From Anaerolineae bacterium (GTDB lineage Bacteria; Chloroflexota; Anaerolineae; Aggregatilineales; UBA2796): 64,000 bases of DNA. The DNA lies in assembly GCA_019637615.1 (NCBI GenBank), contig JAHBVJ010000008.1:1-64000 (forward strand). The letters are read 5' to 3'. Position 1 is the first letter of the stretch; each line of letters begins with the position of its first letter. A program made the position numbers and the translations under genes. Below the pieces are notes generated by a model. It had not been told where the DNA came from and made no database searches. It saw nothing but the letters and a program-made list of their open reading frames with translations. This document shows, piece by piece, positions 44,665-54,791 of the stretch.

Positions 44665-45624
44665 ATGGCAGACCGCACGTACTTAGTCACTGGCGCAATG
44701 GGCTGCATTGGCGCGTGGACGCTGTATCATCTCGTCAAGCAGGGGGAACGCGTCGTTAGCTTCGACTTACAAGAACGCGGACACCGCGTTGATCTGCTGC
44801 TGAGTGAAGAGGACAAGAAGAAAGTTACCTTCGTCAGCGGCGACCTGACAAATTTCGAGAACGTCAACAACACCTTCAAAGAGCATAAGATCACGCATGT
44901 TATTCACCTTGCCGCGTTGCAAGTGCCATTCTGTCGCGCCAATCCGATCCTCGGCGCACAGGTTAACGTCGTCGGCACGGTCAACATATTTGAAGCCGCC
45001 AAGGCCAACGGTGTCTCTCACATGGCGCAAGCCTCCTCGGTTGCCGTCTTCGGCCCTCCATCAATGTACCCGCCGGGGCTGCTGGCGAACGATGCGCCTC
45101 ATGCGCCGACCAATCTCTACGGCGTGTACAAAGTGGCGGATGAAGGCATCGCTAAGATTTACTGGCAAGACGCCAAAATCAGCAGTGCTGGCCTGCGCCC
45201 CTACACGGTCTACGGCGTCGGGCGCGATCAAGGTATGACCAGCGATCCGACCAAGGCGATGCTGGCAGCGATGGCGGGTCAGCCATTCCACATCAACTTT
45301 GGCGGTAAGCAGCAGTTGCAATGGGCATCCGACACCGCGCAGCAGTTCATCGAGATCGCCACCAAACCGCGTGACGGTGCCAATATCTACAATATGGGCG
45401 GCGTGATCACTGCGATTGCTGATGTAGTGGCCTTGATCAAGCAGGTCAAGCCCGATGCGCAGGTGACCATGAACGAGACGCCGCTGAACTTGCCCGACGG
45501 CTTCGATGACTCTGAACTGCGCAAGCATTTCACGGTCTACGAGACCCCATTTGAGCAGGGCGCACGGCAGACGATGGAAGCCTTCCGCTCCTATCTGGCG
45601 CAGGGGCGCATCAAGGTAAACTAG
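44665..45624 (+). CDS. NAD-dependent epimerase/dehydratase (extended SDR)
   Basis: 319-aa extended SDR. The Rossmann motif TGAMGCIGAW is at about 9-18, the D/E of the second strand in VVSFDLQERG, and the catalytic Tyr/Lys in YGVYKVADE. The family interconverts nucleotide sugars or related substrates. It precedes the large membrane glycosyltransferase-like cluster by 250 bp and is followed by a strong inverted repeat. It could supply an activated sugar for that cluster; that link is inference from position. Confidence 0.88.
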   Translation: MADRTYLVTGAMGCIGAWTLYHLVKQGERVVSFDLQERGHRVDLLLSEEDKKKVTFVSGDLTNFENVNNTFKEHKITHVIHLAALQVPFCRANPILGAQVNVVGTVNIFEAAKANGVSHMAQASSVAVFGPPSMYPPGLLANDAPHAPTNLYGVYKVADEGIAKIYWQDAKISSAGLRPYTVYGVGRDQGMTSDPTKAMLAAMAGQPFHINFGGKQQLQWASDTAQQFIEIATKPRDGANIYNMGGVITAIADVVALIKQVKPDAQVTMNETPLNLPDGFDDSELRKHFTVYETPFEQGARQTMEAFRSYLAQGRIKVN

Positions 45625-45644
45625 CGACGTATAGGCATTATGTA

Positions 45645-45686
45645 GCATACTGAAAACAGTCGGGTGCTTGGTTGTTTTCAGTATGC
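45645..45686 (+). terminator. Perfect 14-bp inverted repeat after the epimerase gene
   Basis: GCATACTGAAAACA (45645-45658) and TGTTTTCAGTATGC (45673-45686) pair perfectly around a 14-base loop, 21 bases after the epimerase stop. There is no T-run after the stem, so it may be a factor-dependent terminator, mRNA end-stabiliser or protein site. Confidence 0.55.
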
Positions 45687-45755
45687 GCAGTCGCCAGCAC
45701 CTGCCCTGACGGTAGCCAATTCCGCGACGCTCTACCGTTCGTACCCCTAAAACGC

Positions 45756-45761
45756 TATAAT
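45756..45761 (+). promoter_or_regulatory. -10-like TATAAT before the giant membrane gene
   Basis: Perfect TATAAT about 115 bases before the start of the 1887-aa gene. The -35 region is not convincing. The surrounding TATAATGGCG matches that before the MFS gene at 27672. Confidence 0.45.
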
Positions 45762-45876
45762 GGCGCGGATTTTCTCTCACTCCTACTGGCTAGTGAGGAT
45801 TCCGCATTGCCTTTGTGTATAAGACCCTTGGGGTATGCCACACATACCTTCTTGTGCGTTGTGTCAAGGTGAATTT

Positions 45877-48800
45877 ATGTCGAGTGACGATCGTAACGAG
45901 ATGCTGCGAGCCGATGACTTGTATCATCAGGCTGAGATTGAACAAACTCAAGCCGACGTAGAAACGTCGAGCGATGTGCCGCGTGTGACGCCAAAATCGG
46001 CAGCCGACAAACGTCGTGGGCGCATCATCGCGCTGATTCTGATGATCCTGATCTTGCTGGTGGGCGCTTACTATCGGCTGGTGGGGCAGAATTGGGATGA
46101 CTATACCCATCTGCATCCCGACGAGCGCTTCTTGACGCAGGTGGCGGAAAGTATCGGCGGCGTAACGCTGAACCTCTCCGCTGATCCCAAAGACCTTGAC
46201 CGCACGATGGGCACGGACATCGATCCCGTCACCAAAGACGAGCAGATGGCCTACTGCCTGAGCAAATATCCCGCCACCAACGGCGTCGGTGACTTTTATG
46301 ATTCGCGCTGCACGTCGTGGTATCCGGTCAATATCGGCTACGGACTGTACGTGTACGGCGAACTGCCGTTGTTTACGGTGCGCTTCTTCGCTGACCTGAC
46401 CGAAATGTCGCACACTTTCCAAGTGCGCTACGCCGCGTGCCAGCGCATGGAAAACACCCCCGGCGCGATTGGCTGCATCACGCTGGCTTCCACGCCAGAA
46501 TCCCGCATCGACTCGATTGAGGCGTCCGGCGATACGATCAAAGCTACGCAACTGCGCAAAATGTACGAGGTGCTCAATGCCGATCCCGCCCTGCGCGAAG
46601 CGTATTCGGTGGCGCAGTCGTGGGCGAACTACAACGGCATTCATCTGGTCGGGCGCATGGTGTCCGCCATTGCTGACCTGATCGCGCTGGTCTTCGTGTT
46701 CTTGATCGGGCGGCGGCTGTATGACAAGTGGGTTGGCCTGCTGGCGATGGCTTTGGCGGCGGCGGCAGTGCTTAATATCCAGTTGGCACATTTCTGGACG
46801 GCGGACGCGTTTACTGTACTGCCCGTCGTGATCGCGTTTTACTTCGCTGCCCGTGCCCAAGATACGGGTAGTTTCTTCGACTTCATCGGCTTTGGCATTT
46901 TCATGGGCGCGTCCATCGCCAGCCGCATCAACGTACTGCCGCTGGTCGGCGTGATCGGCTTGGCGGCGCTTATGCACGCCATGCCCGTGCTGGACGTGAC
47001 CGTGCCGCGCCGTGAACGCATCCGCGAGATCACGCGCATGGGGATCGGCCTATTCCTCGCCGCGCTGTTCATGCTGATCACCTTTCGCTTTGCCATGCCA
47101 CACGCTTTTCAGGGTGGCCCCGGCGTGCTCGGTATCTTCAATATTCGCCCGTACACACCGTGGCTAGATGATGTTGCCGAGGCGCAATACCTGACCTCTG
47201 GTAAAGCCGACATCCCGCCCAACCACCAGTGGACGAGCCGCCTTCCGTATGGCTTCGCGTGGTGGAACATGGTGGCCTATGGCATGGGCTTGCCGCTCGG
47301 CTTGTTCGCGTGGGCGGCCTTCGCATGGGGTGGCATTCACATTTTGCGGGCGCGACCGGGCTGGACGCGACACGTGCTGCCCGTCGTGTGGATTTTCGTA
47401 TACTTCGTGCTGATGGGGCGCTTGTGGGTGATGGCGATGCGCTATTACATCGTCATGTATCCATTCATGTGTGTGCTGGCGGGTTGGGGCTTGGTGGAAC
47501 TTGTCCGGCGAACGTCGCGCGCCTTGCGAGCCGCCGCCACACCGACACTAATGCAGCGACTCGCTTTTGGCGGAGCAAGTTTATTACTGGTAATAGTTCT
47601 TATCGGAACTAACCTGTACGCTGCCATGTTTACGAGCATTTATCGCCGTCAGTTGAGCCGCGTGGAAGCCTCTGCGTGGGTGATGCGCAATGTACCCGCT
47701 TCGTTCTCCACGCAGTTCACCTTGACAAATGGCGAACAGCGTTTGGTCAACCTGCCGTTCTGGGCGAATGTGGTATTGCAGCAAGACGCTATGCAACCCG
47801 CGAATTTCACCGTTCCCGCTGATGGCAGCTTCCAGCAGATCGACTTGGCGCATGTGAGCTTGGTCGATCAGGAAACGCTCGATAAAAGCGGCACGTTGAA
47901 TGTAGAGGTCATCAGCCTCCCCGATAACACGACCTTGGCGACGGGTGAGCTATCGTTGAGCGATCTGACACAGCGCACCTCGCAGTATGGCGATCCGCGC
48001 TCGATCACGCTGGACAAAGCTGTCACCGTCAAGAAAGATCAGCAGATTCAGTTCAATGTAAAGGTGAACGAGGGCGGCCCGGTTCAAGTGACGGGCACCC
48101 TGATCGCCACCGAAGGCCCGTGGGATGACCCCGTGCCGCAAAAAATCTGCGAAGTGCCGCTAGAAACCGAACTCTCGCACGATGTGCCGTCGGGGATGTT
48201 CAACTCAGCAACCTGCATCGGTGTCGATCCGTGGAACATCATGTACAAGGGCTTGGAATTGTACATGGCGGCGGAAGATGACACGCAGAAGCAAGAGACC
48301 ATGCAGCGCGTGCTTGACCAGACCGATTACATCACCATCAGCAGCAATCGTTTCTACGACTCGCTGTCACGTATCCCCCTGCGCTTCCCGATGAGCATCA
48401 ATTTCTACAAGGCGTTGTTCAGCGGACAGATGGGCTTCGATCTAGTCAAAGAAGTGACTTCATATCCCTCACTCGGCCCGTTGACGATTGCCGACGAGAA
48501 TCTGCCGTTCTACAACACGCCCGCGTGGATGAACGAGTTTGAAGCGGAAGAGTCGTTCCACGTTTACGACCATCCAGCGGTGTTGATCTTCAAGAAGAAT
48601 GACAAATATTCTTCGAGCAACACGGCGAAGGTGCTGGACTCGACCTCGCTAACGGACGCCTCGCAAGCGCAGCCGCAGTACTGGGATGATCGCGGACGGC
48701 TGATCAGCGAGAACGACAACCTCGTCAACGTGATCCGCTGGGGCGCACAGCCTTCCAGCGCCGCGCCGACGGGTTTCCTGATGAAAGATGATCTGCGAGA

Positions 48801-51540
48801 AATCCAGACCGACGGTGGCACCTATTCCGAACTGTTCAACCGTGACTGGCTGATCAATTCGTCGCAACCGCTCACGGTCGCTATTTTCTGGCTGACCATG
48901 ATCTTGATCGGGTTAGCTATTTTCCCGACGTTGTACATGATCTTCCCCGGACTGGCGGATCGCGGTTATGCGCTGTCCAAGATCGCGGGACTGCTCGTCA
49001 TCTCGTGGATCGTGTGGGTAGGCGGCACACTGCGCTTGCCAACATGGTCGAACTGGGGGATTTTGCTGACGCTGATCGGCGTCGGCGTCGTCAGCTTGAT
49101 CCTCGCGCTGCGGCGGGGCACACAGTTCGTGGAGTTCGTGCGGGCGAATTGGCGACACTTCATGGTGGTCGAGCTGATCACGTTCATCATGTTCATGTCG
49201 TTCGTGCTGATCCGCATTGGCAACCCCGATTTGTGGCATCCCTCCTTCGGCGGCGAAAAACCGATGGACTTCGCGTATTTCAACGCGGTGCTGCGCAGTA
49301 CGGTGTTCCCGCCCTATGATCCTTGGTACGCGGGCGGCTACCTGAATTACTACTACTATGGATTCGTGCTGGTCGGCACGCCGATCAAACTGCTCGGTAT
49401 CACGCCGTCGGTGGCATATAACCTGCTCGTCCCCACCCTGTTCGCGCTGACGGGCATCAGCGCCTTCGCGATTGGCTTCAACATCGTGGCGGCGCGCTGG
49501 TTCTTCCCGCGCGAGGAAGGCAGCAGCGAACGGACTGCTCCGCTTGCAGAACGACTGAAGTTCGCGCTAAAAGTGCCCTCTGGCAGTCCATACATCGCGG
49601 GGATCATGGCGCTGCTATTGACGACCGTGCTCGGCAATTTGCATACGCCGCTGGTTGCGCTGGATGGGCTGATGACGCTCGGTGGCTGTGACAAAAACTA
49701 TACGATGGCGGACTGGTATCAAGAGAAATACAACGCGGACAATACCGACAAACCGCTGCAACCGGATGATGCCATCGGCTTTGAATTGAAAGCTGCCGAT
49801 CCCCCACTGGGCGATCAGATTGCGTTCAGCGCGTTCATGGCGCAGCGCAATTTCGGCTGTGTCGGCAAAGGCATCACTGCTATGACGGGCGGCGCGACAT
49901 GGCCCCTCGGCACCAATCGCTGGTTCTGGGCGGCGCGCAGTGTAGTGGGTGAAACGCTGAATAGCACCGAGATCAACGAGTTCCCGATGTTCACCTTCAC
50001 CTATGGCGACCTGCACGCGCATATGATTGCGATGCCGCTGACGCTGCTGGTGATCGGCTGGCTGCTGGCGGAAATCTTGATCGTGGGGCGTGGCAACCGC
50101 TCGACGTGGAAAGTCTTGGTCGCGACTTGCCTCGGCGGGTTGGCGGTGGGCATCTTGCGCCCGACTAACTCGTGGGACTGGCTGACGTATCTGGTGCTCG
50201 GCGTGCTCGGCATCGGCTTCACGCTGCTGCTGCGCTGGCAGGGGTTGAACCGCCGTGCGGTGGTGACGATTGTGGCGCAGATCGTGCTGTTCTTCGTGGC
50301 ACAGACAGTGGCGGCACTGCCCTTCACCACCTTCTTCTCGACCAGTTACACCTCGGTCATCCCCTTCACCGATGACAAAACGCCGATCTGGGCATACCTT
50401 GACCTGCACGGGATTTTCCTGTTCTTCATCGTCTCGTTCTTGATCTGGCAAACGGCGCGGGTGATGCGCTCGGTATACGTGCGCGATTTCGTCAAACGCC
50501 GCTGGGCGTTCATCCTGCTCTTGGGCATGATCGGGATCGGGGCGTTGGTGACGCTGTTCTTTGGCGTGATGCCCGGTCAGGTGTGGATGTTCAAGCTGCC
50601 CGTGCCGCTGGCATGGATCGCGATTCCATTGCTGGTGTGGGCGGTCGTCCTCTTCTTCGTGCCGTACCAGAGCCGTGAAGTGCAGATTTTGCTGGCGATG
50701 ATCGGGCTGGGACTCGGCCTGACGATGGCGGTGGAACTGGTGGTGCTGCAAGGCGACATTGCGCGCCAGAACACCTTCTTCAAATTCTACATGCAAATCT
50801 GGTTCCTATTCGGGATCGCGGCGGCGGTGATGCTGGCGTGGCTGTTCCAAGCGGCACGCCACTGGACGAGCGGTGTACGCGTGCCGTGGCTGATGATCGG
50901 CGCGGTGCTGCTGGCAATCGGGGCGCTGTATCCGGTCGTCGCGCCGCAAGCCAAGAATATCGAGCGCTTCTCGTCGCAAGTGCCGCCCACGCTGGATGGC
51001 GATGCCTACATGGAGTACGCCACCCACTTCGAGATGCGCAACGTGCCCGACGAACCCGTCGAGAGCAAGCCGCTGCCCCTGAAGGACGATCTAGCGATCA
51101 TCCACTGGCTGCAAGATAACGTGAAGGGCACGCCATACATCCTTGAGGCGCGGCAGCCTTCCACCGAGTATAAGTGGAACGCTCGCATCGCGATCAACAC
51201 TGGCTTGCCGACGATTGTCGGTTGGAACTTCCACGAAGTGCAGCAGCGCACGCTCGATCCGCTGCCGACGCTCGTGCAGCAGCGCGGCAACAATGCCTCG
51301 TTCATGTTCAACACGCCGAATATCTCCGACGCGTGGAAAATGCTCCAGTTTTATCACATCAAGTACATCATCGTCGGCAAGCTGGAGCAGACGATCTACA
51401 CCAAAGCTGGCCTCGCCAAGTTCGATAACATGGCGGACGAAGGCTTGCTCAAGGTCGTATATGACGAAAACGGGGATCGCATCTACGAGGTGCAAGAAGG
51501 CGTCGCCCCGAAAGATAATGTAGTCGGGATGGCGCGATAG
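45877..51540 (+). CDS. Giant membrane protein: GT39-like glycosyltransferase half fused to DUF2298 (Chlor_Arch_YYY) half
   Basis: 1887 aa from the ATG at 45877 (AAGGTG upstream; the in-frame 45835 start lacks support). A soluble leader of ~55 residues precedes TM1. The first half is GT-C-like, with the acidic motif HLHPDERFLTQVA just after TM1, as in GT39/PMT enzymes, about ten membrane helices and a large beta-rich external region (about 600-990). The second half is DUF2298, with the signature LNYYYYGFVLVG and a long series of membrane helices. The family is known in Chloroflexi and archaea and of unproven function. It probably acts in lipid-linked glycan transfer or assembly at the membrane. 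Confidence 0.85.
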   Translation: MSSDDRNEMLRADDLYHQAEIEQTQADVETSSDVPRVTPKSAADKRRGRIIALILMILILLVGAYYRLVGQNWDDYTHLHPDERFLTQVAESIGGVTLNLSADPKDLDRTMGTDIDPVTKDEQMAYCLSKYPATNGVGDFYDSRCTSWYPVNIGYGLYVYGELPLFTVRFFADLTEMSHTFQVRYAACQRMENTPGAIGCITLASTPESRIDSIEASGDTIKATQLRKMYEVLNADPALREAYSVAQSWANYNGIHLVGRMVSAIADLIALVFVFLIGRRLYDKWVGLLAMALAAAAVLNIQLAHFWTADAFTVLPVVIAFYFAARAQDTGSFFDFIGFGIFMGASIASRINVLPLVGVIGLAALMHAMPVLDVTVPRRERIREITRMGIGLFLAALFMLITFRFAMPHAFQGGPGVLGIFNIRPYTPWLDDVAEAQYLTSGKADIPPNHQWTSRLPYGFAWWNMVAYGMGLPLGLFAWAAFAWGGIHILRARPGWTRHVLPVVWIFVYFVLMGRLWVMAMRYYIVMYPFMCVLAGWGLVELVRRTSRALRAAATPTLMQRLAFGGASLLLVIVLIGTNLYAAMFTSIYRRQLSRVEASAWVMRNVPASFSTQFTLTNGEQRLVNLPFWANVVLQQDAMQPANFTVPADGSFQQIDLAHVSLVDQETLDKSGTLNVEVISLPDNTTLATGELSLSDLTQRTSQYGDPRSITLDKAVTVKKDQQIQFNVKVNEGGPVQVTGTLIATEGPWDDPVPQKICEVPLETELSHDVPSGMFNSATCIGVDPWNIMYKGLELYMAAEDDTQKQETMQRVLDQTDYITISSNRFYDSLSRIPLRFPMSINFYKALFSGQMGFDLVKEVTSYPSLGPLTIADENLPFYNTPAWMNEFEAEESFHVYDHPAVLIFKKNDKYSSSNTAKVLDSTSLTDASQAQPQYWDDRGRLISENDNLVNVIRWGAQPSSAAPTGFLMKDDLREIQTDGGTYSELFNRDWLINSSQPLTVAIFWLTMILIGLAIFPTLYMIFPGLADRGYALSKIAGLLVISWIVWVGGTLRLPTWSNWGILLTLIGVGVVSLILALRRGTQFVEFVRANWRHFMVVELITFIMFMSFVLIRIGNPDLWHPSFGGEKPMDFAYFNAVLRSTVFPPYDPWYAGGYLNYYYYGFVLVGTPIKLLGITPSVAYNLLVPTLFALTGISAFAIGFNIVAARWFFPREEGSSERTAPLAERLKFALKVPSGSPYIAGIMALLLTTVLGNLHTPLVALDGLMTLGGCDKNYTMADWYQEKYNADNTDKPLQPDDAIGFELKAADPPLGDQIAFSAFMAQRNFGCVGKGITAMTGGATWPLGTNRWFWAARSVVGETLNSTEINEFPMFTFTYGDLHAHMIAMPLTLLVIGWLLAEILIVGRGNRSTWKVLVATCLGGLAVGILRPTNSWDWLTYLVLGVLGIGFTLLLRWQGLNRRAVVTIVAQIVLFFVAQTVAALPFTTFFSTSYTSVIPFTDDKTPIWAYLDLHGIFLFFIVSFLIWQTARVMRSVYVRDFVKRRWAFILLLGMIGIGALVTLFFGVMPGQVWMFKLPVPLAWIAIPLLVWAVVLFFVPYQSREVQILLAMIGLGLGLTMAVELVVLQGDIARQNTFFKFYMQIWFLFGIAAAVMLAWLFQAARHWTSGVRVPWLMIGAVLLAIGALYPVVAPQAKNIERFSSQVPPTLDGDAYMEYATHFEMRNVPDEPVESKPLPLKDDLAIIHWLQDNVKGTPYILEARQPSTEYKWNARIAINTGLPTIVGWNFHEVQQRTLDPLPTLVQQRGNNASFMFNTPNISDAWKMLQFYHIKYIIVGKLEQTIYTKAGLAKFDNMADEGLLKVVYDENGDRIYEVQEGVAPKDNVVGMAR

Positions 51541-51564
51541 AGATTTGAGGTAACGAGCAAGTGT

Positions 51565-51810
51565 ATGGCGACGCGACAACAAAATGAACGCACTTTCCCA
51601 AATTGGGAAGACCTACCGAATGGTGAGCGCCGCTACTGGCGTGAACATGTGGGTGGGGATTTTGGTAAGTGTCGCTATGTCAAAACTGTTGACGCACAAG
51701 AAAACACACTCCTGTTTATACAGGAAATATACGATGATGATGGGAACTTGATCGAAATTCATCAGAAGTATCCAACTGATACTGGACATCAAGTTCTGAA
51801 AAAGGAGTGA
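51565..51810 (+). CDS. Small protein of unknown function, first of an inserted pair
   Basis: 81 aa, soluble, mixed alpha/beta, with a WRED-type acidic end. Segments include FPNWEDLPNGERRYW, TLLFIQEIYDDDGNLIEIH and KYPTDTGHQVL. No family I can name with confidence. It lies 24 nt after the giant gene and 6 nt before the next small gene. The composition differs from the GC-rich membrane genes on either side (higher A/T). Confidence 0.55.
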   Translation: MATRQQNERTFPNWEDLPNGERRYWREHVGGDFGKCRYVKTVDAQENTLLFIQEIYDDDGNLIEIHQKYPTDTGHQVLKKE

Positions 51811-51816
51811 CTCCTC

Positions 51817-52077
51817 ATGACAACACGACATCTTGTGCTTGACTACATCAATCGCTATTTGAACGGACAGATCACGTTAGCGCAGCTTGTGGAGTGGGCA
51901 GAGACAACCCTGATCGAGCCAGCCATTCCCGATAATGAAGATGCTGATGTGATTATGGATGTACTGAGCTACTTGGGAGCGGCGGATACGCGTGGGTTCC
52001 CTCTAACATGGGGACTGCTCACAGAGTTTATTGAGCGGTTGGGCGGTACGGTGCGCGTGAAGGTGCAATACGCCTGA
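51817..52077 (+). CDS. Small protein of unknown function, second of an inserted pair
   Basis: 86 aa, helical (LVLDYINRYLNGQITLAQLV and DVIMDVLSYLGAAD) with a short C-terminal strand. It has an excellent RBS (AAAAAGGAG). The two-gene layout with six-base spacing resembles toxin-antitoxin or effector-immunity pairs, but no catalytic motif is seen. It ends 25 nt before the DUF2298 gene. Confidence 0.55.
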   Translation: MTTRHLVLDYINRYLNGQITLAQLVEWAETTLIEPAIPDNEDADVIMDVLSYLGAADTRGFPLTWGLLTEFIERLGGTVRVKVQYA

Positions 52078-52102
52078 TATTCATGACAAAAGGTGACGAT
52101 TC

Positions 52103-54787
52103 ATGTTTTTTGAATGGCTAGGGCGCGAAGGCGCAGGTATCTTAAGCTGGTGGCTGCTGACGAGCTTGGCAGGCGTCGCTGTCTTTCCGCTGTTCTTCCG
52201 GCTGATGGGCGGTGTGCCGAGTCGCGGTTATCCCTTGGCGCGGACGGCAGGCTTGATGCTGGTGACGTTCGTGTTCTGGCTGTTGAATATCCTGCAACTG
52301 TTGCGCAACGATGCGGGATCAGTGATGCTGTCATGGTTCATCGTATTTTGCGTGGGCGTGTTCAGCTACGCGACATGGCCTGATCGCCCTTCGATCTGGC
52401 AGTGGTTCAAGCAGAAGCGCGGCACAGTCTTGACGACAGAGCTGCTCTTCGCGGGGTTGTTCCTTGGTTGGGCGACGGTGCGCGCACTGAACCCGAACCT
52501 GACTGGCACCGAAAAGCCGATGGAAATGGCCTTCCTCTCTGCGATCCGGCGCAGCGCGACCTTCCCGCCTAACGACCCGTGGATGTCTGGTTACGCGATT
52601 AGCTACTATCACTTTGGCTACATCATGGCGGCGACTCTGGCAAAACTGAGCGACGTCACCAATGGCGCGGCCTTCAACCTGATGGCATCGCTAGTGTTCG
52701 CGCTGGCGGGCACGGGCATCTTCGGTGTCGTGTTCGATCTGGTTGCCTCACGCTTGGTCGAAAACGTGCTGGCGCGGCGCACAAATGCCAATGAGGGAAA
52801 ACACAAAACCGAAGACATCGAGGCAGAAGCCAATGCCGAAGCAGAAATCGTGCTCAAGCCGCCATCGCGCGTGCCCGCCATCGCTGCTGGCTTGATCGGC
52901 ACTTTTTTCCTCGTGTTGATGGGCAACTTCGGTACCACACTGGTCGAAATCCCGTATCAAGCAGGCATGATCCCGCAGGGGTCGCCCTATTTGCAGTTGT
53001 TTGATTTGCGCTTCCGTGATGCTGACTTCTCTGACTGCCGTCCGTCTGACAGTCTCGACCCGAATACATGGTGTACGGGATGGTGGTGGTGGGCATATAG
53101 CCGCGTGGTACAGGATGTGAATCCCGACGGCGGCAAAAACGAGATCATCACCGAGATGCCGATTTTCAGCTTCGTATTGTCGGATATTCACCCACACGTG
53201 TTATCACTGCCGTTCACGATGCTGGCGATCGGGCTTGGCTTCAACATGATCGCGCTCAAACGGCGTCCCAATCGTTACGAAATACTGCTGTATGGGGTGT
53301 GGATTGGAGGCATGATTTTCCTCAATGCCTTCGACGCGGTATATCTAGCGTTTTTCGTCGGCGCGGATGCGCTGCGACGGTTGATCCGCAACGGCACGGG
53401 CTGGTTCACCAACGAGGATTGGCGCGGCATCATCGGCTTCGCGCTGACGCTGCTAGGGCTGACGGCGCTGTTGTATTCGCCGTTCTTCATCAGCTTCCGG
53501 TCGCAAGCGGCGGGCATATTACCGAACGTGATCTGGCCCACGCGCTTTCCGCAGTTTTTGATCATGTTCACCCCGTTTCTACTCGTCATCGCGGGCTTCC
53601 TGTGGGTAGAGTTGCGGCGTGGCGGCAGCAGGCTGAATTGGCCTCTGGCGCGGCAATTGGTGTTGTACGGCGTCGGGGTGGTCGTCCTGTTCTTCATCGG
53701 CTTCTCGATCATCGCGTGGCTGCGTCCGGAAATCGCCTATATCGTGTATCGGCAAACTGACTCGATTGGCACAGTGATCCTTGACGTGCTGCGACGGCGC
53801 ATCTTCGACGGCTTGCTGACGGAAGCCACGCTGGTGATCATCCTCTTCGTGGTCATCGCGCGGCTGTTCGCACGGGAAGCGCGCACACCGGATGAAGACA
53901 GCCGCATCATCACCTATTCGCCGTCCACAGCCTATGCGCTGTTGCTGATCGCGGCGGGTGCGGTGCTGGCACTGGTGCCAGAGTTCGTGTATCTGCGTGA
54001 TGGTTTCGGCACGCGCATCAACATGATCTTCAAGCTGTGGTATCAAACATGGACATTCTGGAGCGTGGGCTGTGCCTTCGCGGTCTGGGCGATCCTCGCG
54101 CAGATCGATGTGCGTCCGGCCTTCTCGCCGCGCGTCCGCCAAGCCTTCGCCGCTGTGGTTATTTTCTTGCTTGTCGCCGGATCAGTATTTCCGGCGGCGG
54201 CGATCACCACGCGAGCATTCCGCGACGGTGGTCACTTGAACAGAGACGATGTGCCGTTGACTTTAGACGGCGGGCCAACGCTGGCGGCGGGTGACGATGA
54301 TTACAAGGTCATCCAATGTCTGGCCTCAGTTGCCCGCGATCCGAACGATGTGGTGGCAGAAGCGACACGGGCAGGTCTAGCATACGCATGGCAGTTCGGG
54401 CGCGTGAGTGCGCTGACGGGCATCCCCACCTTGATGGGTTGGGATAATCACGAACGGCAGTGGCGCGGCGATACCTTCGATGACGCCGCCAATACCTTGC
54501 TGCCGACGGGTGGTTACGAGTCGCGCTACGATGCCATCGCGACGCTGTACGACACCACCGATTGGAACGCCGCGATGACGATCATCAATCGTTATGGCAT
54601 CACCTATGTGTACGTCGGCCCGACGGAGCGCAACGAACGCAAATCTGACCAGAGCGACTGGTTGTTCAGCCGCGACGGATTGGCGAAATTCGACAGCTTG
54701 CCCCCCGTCTGCAAGTCGGGCGAGGTGGCGGTCTATTCGGTAGACTCTATTCGCGCTCAGGTAACGCAACAACAAACAGGCGGTTGA
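52103..54787 (+). CDS. DUF2298 (Chlor_Arch_YYY) integral membrane protein
   Basis: 894 aa with many membrane helices, the single-domain class of the YYY family (usual length 700-900). The variant signature SYYHFGYIMAATLAKL replaces YYYxG. Between helices there are soluble loops; a charged one (about 230-255) is rich in Glu and Lys. The C-terminal ~170 residues are extracellular-type (TRAGLAYAWQFGRVSALTGI and a closing YGITYVYVGPTE). It ends 4 nt before the Agl23-like gene. It probably works in the same membrane glycan process as the giant fusion. Confidence 0.87.
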   Translation: MFFEWLGREGAGILSWWLLTSLAGVAVFPLFFRLMGGVPSRGYPLARTAGLMLVTFVFWLLNILQLLRNDAGSVMLSWFIVFCVGVFSYATWPDRPSIWQWFKQKRGTVLTTELLFAGLFLGWATVRALNPNLTGTEKPMEMAFLSAIRRSATFPPNDPWMSGYAISYYHFGYIMAATLAKLSDVTNGAAFNLMASLVFALAGTGIFGVVFDLVASRLVENVLARRTNANEGKHKTEDIEAEANAEAEIVLKPPSRVPAIAAGLIGTFFLVLMGNFGTTLVEIPYQAGMIPQGSPYLQLFDLRFRDADFSDCRPSDSLDPNTWCTGWWWWAYSRVVQDVNPDGGKNEIITEMPIFSFVLSDIHPHVLSLPFTMLAIGLGFNMIALKRRPNRYEILLYGVWIGGMIFLNAFDAVYLAFFVGADALRRLIRNGTGWFTNEDWRGIIGFALTLLGLTALLYSPFFISFRSQAAGILPNVIWPTRFPQFLIMFTPFLLVIAGFLWVELRRGGSRLNWPLARQLVLYGVGVVVLFFIGFSIIAWLRPEIAYIVYRQTDSIGTVILDVLRRRIFDGLLTEATLVIILFVVIARLFAREARTPDEDSRIITYSPSTAYALLLIAAGAVLALVPEFVYLRDGFGTRINMIFKLWYQTWTFWSVGCAFAVWAILAQIDVRPAFSPRVRQAFAAVVIFLLVAGSVFPAAAITTRAFRDGGHLNRDDVPLTLDGGPTLAAGDDDYKVIQCLASVARDPNDVVAEATRAGLAYAWQFGRVSALTGIPTLMGWDNHERQWRGDTFDDAANTLLPTGGYESRYDAIATLYDTTDWNAAMTIINRYGITYVYVGPTERNERKSDQSDWLFSRDGLAKFDSLPPVCKSGEVAVYSVDSIRAQVTQQQTGG

Positions 54788-54791
54788 TTTG

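Noticed and set aside
45790..46977. Long minus-strand frame overlapping the start of the giant gene
   Set aside because: Antisense shadow of the 1887-aa gene with the same skewed composition.
49615..50796. Long minus-strand frame (393 codons) inside the giant membrane gene
   Set aside because: Antisense shadow; His/Arg/Gln-rich low-complexity peptide, no RBS or family motif.
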